In this document: positions 61,141 through 64,000 of the stretch, in pieces
Position numbering within the stretch: position 1 is the first letter of the stretch
Layout of the letters: every line of letters begins with the position of its first letter
NCBI RefSeq assembly: GCF_001439635.1
Contig: NZ_LMBZ01000007.1
Location: forward strand, 1-64,000
Origin: Solibacillus cecembensis
Lineage (GTDB): Bacteria; Bacillota; Bacilli; Bacillales_A; Planococcaceae
DNA: 64,000 nucleotides
Direction: 5' to 3'
Notes under the pieces: generated by a model
What the model was told of the DNA's origin: nothing
The model's input: only the letters and a program-made list of their open reading frames with translations
Databases searched by the model: none
Position numbers and translations under genes: made by a program

Positions 61141-61734
61141 ATGAATAACAATCAAGACATTTTGCAATTAACCGATGAACGATGGCAGGCAATTACGCGA
61201 AATGACAAATCGTATGATGAGGTTTTTATATACGCAGTAAAATCAACCGGCATCTGTTGTCGTCCCTCTTGTAAGTCGAGAGATCCTAAAAAAGAGAATG
61301 TCCGCATTTTTAACGATGTGAACGAGGCCATTGCTGAAGGTTTTCGTCCTTGTAAACGATGTAAACCCGGAGGCATACATTTACCTGATGAAGAATGGGT
61401 CACTCAAATCAAAGTATATATAAACACGGATTATTATAAACCGTTATCGTTGGAAATATTAGCAGACGTGTGTCATGGAAGTCCCTATCATTTGCATCGG
61501 ACATTTAAGAGAATCGCAAGGCTGACACCTGTCGAATACATCCAACAAGTACGTATTTCAAATGCGATGAAGGAACTTAAAACAAGTGATAAATCCATCG
61601 CAGAAATTGGTTTTTCTGTCGGATTCCCGAATACTCCCTATTTCATTACATTATTTAAAAATAGAACGGGCCAAACACCTAAACAGTATCAAAAAAAACA
61701 AATGGAGGCGAAAATAGATGGAGAAAAACAATGA
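61141..61734 (+). CDS. adaA: Ada-type methylphosphotriester-DNA alkyltransferase and activator (AdaA)
   Basis: A 197-residue two-domain protein. The N-terminal Ada zinc domain has Cys40 and Cys44 (GICCRPSC) and Cys71 and Cys74 (FRPCKRC); in the family the first Cys accepts the methyl group from DNA phosphotriesters. The C-terminal AraC-type domain has two helix-turn-helix units (LSLEILADVCHGSPYHLHRT and SIAEIGFSVGFPNTPYF). Methylated AdaA activates its own operon. GAGGTGA precedes the ATG; it overlaps adaB. Confidence 0.92.
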   Translation: MNNNQDILQLTDERWQAITRNDKSYDEVFIYAVKSTGICCRPSCKSRDPKKENVRIFNDVNEAIAEGFRPCKRCKPGGIHLPDEEWVTQIKVYINTDYYKPLSLEILADVCHGSPYHLHRTFKRIARLTPVEYIQQVRISNAMKELKTSDKSIAEIGFSVGFPNTPYFITLFKNRTGQTPKQYQKKQMEAKIDGEKQ

Positions 61735-62263
61735 AAATCTTGTATATTGGATGCTACTCAATAACGGGAAATGGGCAATGTATATTGCAGCAACAACAGA
61801 AGGACTTTGTTATGTCGGTTCACAACATGCCCCATTTGATGAACTTGCCACTTGGGTGAATAAACAGCTGCCCTTTTATGTACTTTCAAAAGATGAGATT
61901 GTATTGAAACCTTATGCAATAGAATTAATTGATTACTTAGAAGGGAGGCGTCAAGAATTCACATTGCCAAGAGTCCTCCATGGCACAGCGTTTCAACAAG
62001 TAGTCTGGAAAGTGTTGCAGGAAATTCCCTATGGACAAAACGTTTCATACACAGATATTGCCGAACGAATTCAAAAACCAAACGCAGTTCGCGCCGTCGG
62101 AACTGCCATTGGCGCCAATCCTGTCTTAATCTCAGTTCCTTGTCATCGAGTCGTTGCAAAAAGTGGGAAATTGACAGGTTATAGAGGTGGTTTAGAGATG
62201 AAGGAACAACTATTAGGGCTAGAAAAGGGAGGGGAAATAACAGGTGACTACAAGTATTCATGA
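61718..62263 (+). CDS. adaB: Methylated-DNA--protein-cysteine methyltransferase (AdaB/Ogt)
   Basis: A 181-residue suicide enzyme that repairs O6-methylguanine. The acceptor Cys142 is in the PCHRVV motif, preceded by RAVGTAIGANP; FQQVVWKVLQEIPYGQ is the conserved DNA-binding entry. Overlaps adaA by 17 bases and a truncated gene by 20 bases, so it is the middle of a coupled repair operon. Confidence 0.93.
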   Translation: MEKNNENLVYWMLLNNGKWAMYIAATTEGLCYVGSQHAPFDELATWVNKQLPFYVLSKDEIVLKPYAIELIDYLEGRRQEFTLPRVLHGTAFQQVVWKVLQEIPYGQNVSYTDIAERIQKPNAVRAVGTAIGANPVLISVPCHRVVAKSGKLTGYRGGLEMKEQLLGLEKGGEITGDYKYS

Positions 62264-62420
62264 CCGAATTATAGCTTTGAATTGGGGAAATATACACGAA
62301 CAGTTAGATGATTTTGGATTTGCAATTTTTTCCGGAAAGTTAGCTCTATTTGAGTCAACAAGGATTCGAACCTTGAGAGTAACTGACAGTAAGATTCCGA
62401 ACTTGTCTCGGCTTTTTTAG
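62244..62420 (+). pseudogene. AlkB-like 2OG-Fe(II) oxygenase, N-terminal fragment
   Basis: GTG at 62244 inside the adaB end opens VTTSIHDRIIALNWGNIHEQ and LDDFGFA, which resembles the start of 2OG-Fe(II) oxygenases encoded after adaAB in some Bacillales. After about 30 residues the sequence becomes unrelated (TRIRTLRVTDSKIP) and stops at 62420. The new sequence includes GGATTCGAACC, a tRNA T-arm-like string, so the gene was cut by a rearrangement. No iron-binding HxD remains. Confidence 0.55.
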
Positions 62421-62430
62421 GTCACTATAT

Positions 62431-62467
62431 AACAATGCGGCATTCATTTATATGAATGCCGCATTGT
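62431..62467. terminator. Bidirectional terminator between repair operon and proC
   Basis: AACAATGCGGCATTCA pairs perfectly with TGAATGCCGCATTGTT over a short loop; T-rich on the plus-strand side. Confidence 0.85.
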
Positions 62468-62577
62468 TATCTTTTCGTTCATGCTATTAACTTACCAGTC
62501 ATGAATGATCAATCTCAATATCATTTATACAGCTTTATATGCAAGAATCCTCAAATGTAATCCCCAGTCCATTAATT

Positions 62578-63384
62578 TCATTCCCCACGCGCAAGCTCTC
62601 GTGATCGTGTTTCGGCACTGCGTATACAACTTGCAATCGCTTCATTAAACTGCATCGCTTCTAATGCGCGAATGCCAGCTTCTGTTGTGCCACCTGGACT
62701 TGTTACTTTACGTCTTAAAACTTCAGGTTCATCCTTACCCGTTTTCATCATTTCCGCTGAACCAGCAATCGTTTGCACCATTAATTGACGGACAATTTCT
62801 TTGGAAAGCCCAAACTCAGCGCCAACACGTTCAAATGCTTCTAATAAATAGTATAAATATGCAGGGCCACTACCTGAAAGCGCGGTAACGGCATGCAGTT
62901 TATCCTCCGCGACCTCAATCACAATACCAACTGCTTCTAATAATTGACGGTATAAATCGCGCTGTTTATCCGAAACAAGCGTATTGAATGCAATGCCTGA
63001 TGCAGACATCCCAATTGTGGCAGAAGTATTCGGCATGACGCGTGCAATTGCGCGTTGTCCGAGATGCTGTTCAATCGTTTCGATACTAATTCCAGCTAAT
63101 ACGGAAAGAATGGCAGCATCCGAACTAATAAAAGGTTGTAATTTGTTCATAGCTTCTTTTGCGTCTTTCGGTTTCATCGCCAAAATAATTAAATCTGCAT
63201 CGCTCAGTTCTTCATATGTGGATAGCTGCTTGATTCCGTAGTTTGTTACGAGCTGTTGAAGTCGATCTTTATTTGAACGATTTGAAACATAAATTGCGGA
63301 CGGGTTGACAACCTTATTTTCAACCCAACCATGTATCAGTGCCTCAGCCATTGAGCCTGCACCAATAAAAATGATTTTTTTCAT
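62578..63384 (-). CDS. proC: Pyrroline-5-carboxylate reductase
   Basis: A 268-residue enzyme for the last step of proline synthesis. The NAD(P) site is IFIGAGSMAEALIHG, the middle has IARVMPNTSA, and the C-terminal helices contain the family motif LSGSGPAYLYYLLEA and VTSPGGTTEAGIRAL. GGAGG precedes the ATG. A T-box leader lies directly upstream, so expression rises when tRNA-Pro is uncharged. Confidence 0.95.
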   Translation of the reverse strand: MKKIIFIGAGSMAEALIHGWVENKVVNPSAIYVSNRSNKDRLQQLVTNYGIKQLSTYEELSDADLIILAMKPKDAKEAMNKLQPFISSDAAILSVLAGISIETIEQHLGQRAIARVMPNTSATIGMSASGIAFNTLVSDKQRDLYRQLLEAVGIVIEVAEDKLHAVTALSGSGPAYLYYLLEAFERVGAEFGLSKEIVRQLMVQTIAGSAEMMKTGKDEPEVLRRKVTSPGGTTEAGIRALEAMQFNEAIASCIRSAETRSRELARGE

Positions 63385-63424
63385 AGTTTTTATTCCTCCG
63401 ATTTCATATCAATATCGTCTCAGC

Positions 63425-63715
63425 GTTATTGAACAATACAAAAAGCGCTCTCATCCTTAGCATTCGCAAGGACGAAAACGCTTGTTTCCGCGGTACCACC
63501 TTATGTTCACATCAATATGTGCAACTTCATTCGCCTTTTTATCGCAAAGGATACGGTTATGTTGTCATAACGGCTCCAAAGTAGGTTCAATTATTTGAGC
63601 GGGCTATGCCGATTCCAGCGTTTACGGCACTCTCTTTAACCATCAAAATAATTTACTTCGCTTTTTCATCGCCTGTAAATTTAGAATTATCAAGAATTAT
63701 ATAAGTGTAATGCAA
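63425..63715 (-). promoter_or_regulatory. T-box leader (proline) of proC
   Basis: On the minus strand the antiterminator sequence GGTGGTACCGCGGAAACAAG is clear (63481-63503). A terminator follows (GTCCTTGC / GCTAAGGAT stem, GAGCGCTTTTT). Stem I lies upstream with GAGAGTGCCG and CGGCA, and the likely specifier CCT is in TGAACCTAC (63583-63585 as AGG on the plus strand). The CCT codon fits proline and proC. Confidence 0.92.
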
Positions 63716-63808
63716 AACTGTCAACCTTTGACGTGACGAATCGATTAGAAAGAGGTAGAATAAATGAATAACCATTCACAAATAGATAGACATAAAGGGG
63801 AATTGACG

Positions 63809-64000
63809 ATGGATATTTTTAAAATAGAAATACCAACACCATATGCGGTAGGGGATGTTAATGCTTTTTTAGTAAAAGGTGATGCACTCACATTATTTGA
63901 TGTAGGTCCTAAAACAGAAGAAGCTTATGATGCACTGAAATGGGGAATTCGAAGTGCGGGCTATGATATGAAAGATGTGGAGCAAGTTGTTTTAACGCAT
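63809..64000 (+). CDS. MBL-fold metallo-hydrolase, cut by window end
   Basis: The first 64 residues of a metallo-beta-lactamase-fold protein: MDIFKIEIPTPYAVGDVNAF, the usual LTLFDVGPKTEEAY strand with the conserved Asp, and VVLTH at the very end, just before the HxHxDH metal site. The ATG at 63809 has AAAGGGG upstream; an in-frame ATG at 63764 with AGAGGTAG is an alternative. The 3' end lies outside the window. Confidence 0.85.
   Translation, partial: MDIFKIEIPTPYAVGDVNAFLVKGDALTLFDVGPKTEEAYDALKWGIRSAGYDMKDVEQVVLTH

Noticed and set aside
1-64000. CRISPR array or cas genes
   Set aside because: No regularly spaced repeats with unique spacers and no Cas-like proteins were seen.

Overview
The window looks like a low-GC Gram-positive chromosome of the order Bacillales. 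The closest fit by gene content is a Lysinibacillus/Solibacillus-type Planococcaceae member or a relative; that placement is inference. Support comes from AT-rich codon use, strong GGAGG ribosome sites, a proline T-box leader before proC, an Ada-type alkylation-repair operon, VanZ, BceRS-like signalling with a large FtsX permease, and a Bacillus-type petrobactin (asb) operon.

Region by region. (1) 1-1650: a cysteine-rich, possibly spore-surface protein and degenerate fragments. (2) 1942-12846: one continuous plus-strand operon with an M20 peptidase, a tartrate/isopropylmalate-type dehydrogenase, an SDR, an aldehyde dehydrogenase, a P1-family (DmpA/BapA-like) aminopeptidase and a complete Dpp/Opp-type ABC importer. 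It reads as a peptide or amide uptake-and-catabolism unit. (3) 12850-14010: pseudogenes (PfkB sugar kinase, PsiE-like). (4) 14250-46640: two accessory islands in tandem, bounded by three copies of a tRNA-Val 3' half plus its terminator. Only the rightmost copy (46567-46639) is a whole tRNA. (5) 46770-64000: mostly ordinary chromosomal genes, including an M48 protease, DUF1835 protein, amidase, GNAT, a two-component system, alpha/beta hydrolase, alkA opposed to adaA-adaB, proC with its T-box, and the start of an MBL-fold gene.

Island 1 (about 14250-31584) carries conflict-type cargo: a Gly-rich bacteriocin-like precursor with a tiny membrane protein, a secreted helical protein with a cytoplasmic partner, a TSUP exporter, a VanZ/two-component/FtsX-ABC resistance cassette with matching operators, a broken IS150-like element, and a secreted Ntox21-like toxin with a putative immunity gene. 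Island 2 (about 31585-46608) carries asbABCDEF behind two Fur boxes, two chemoreceptors, and a second copy of the cytoplasmic partner beside only a fragment of the secreted gene.

The strongest leads are the tandem tRNA-Val islands, the paralogous secreted/partner modules (one complete, one with an apparently orphaned partner), the duplicated three-repeat operator tying VanZ and the ABC pump to one response regulator, and the siderophore operon lying on an island. Function calls rest on motif recognition by eye; no database search was possible.
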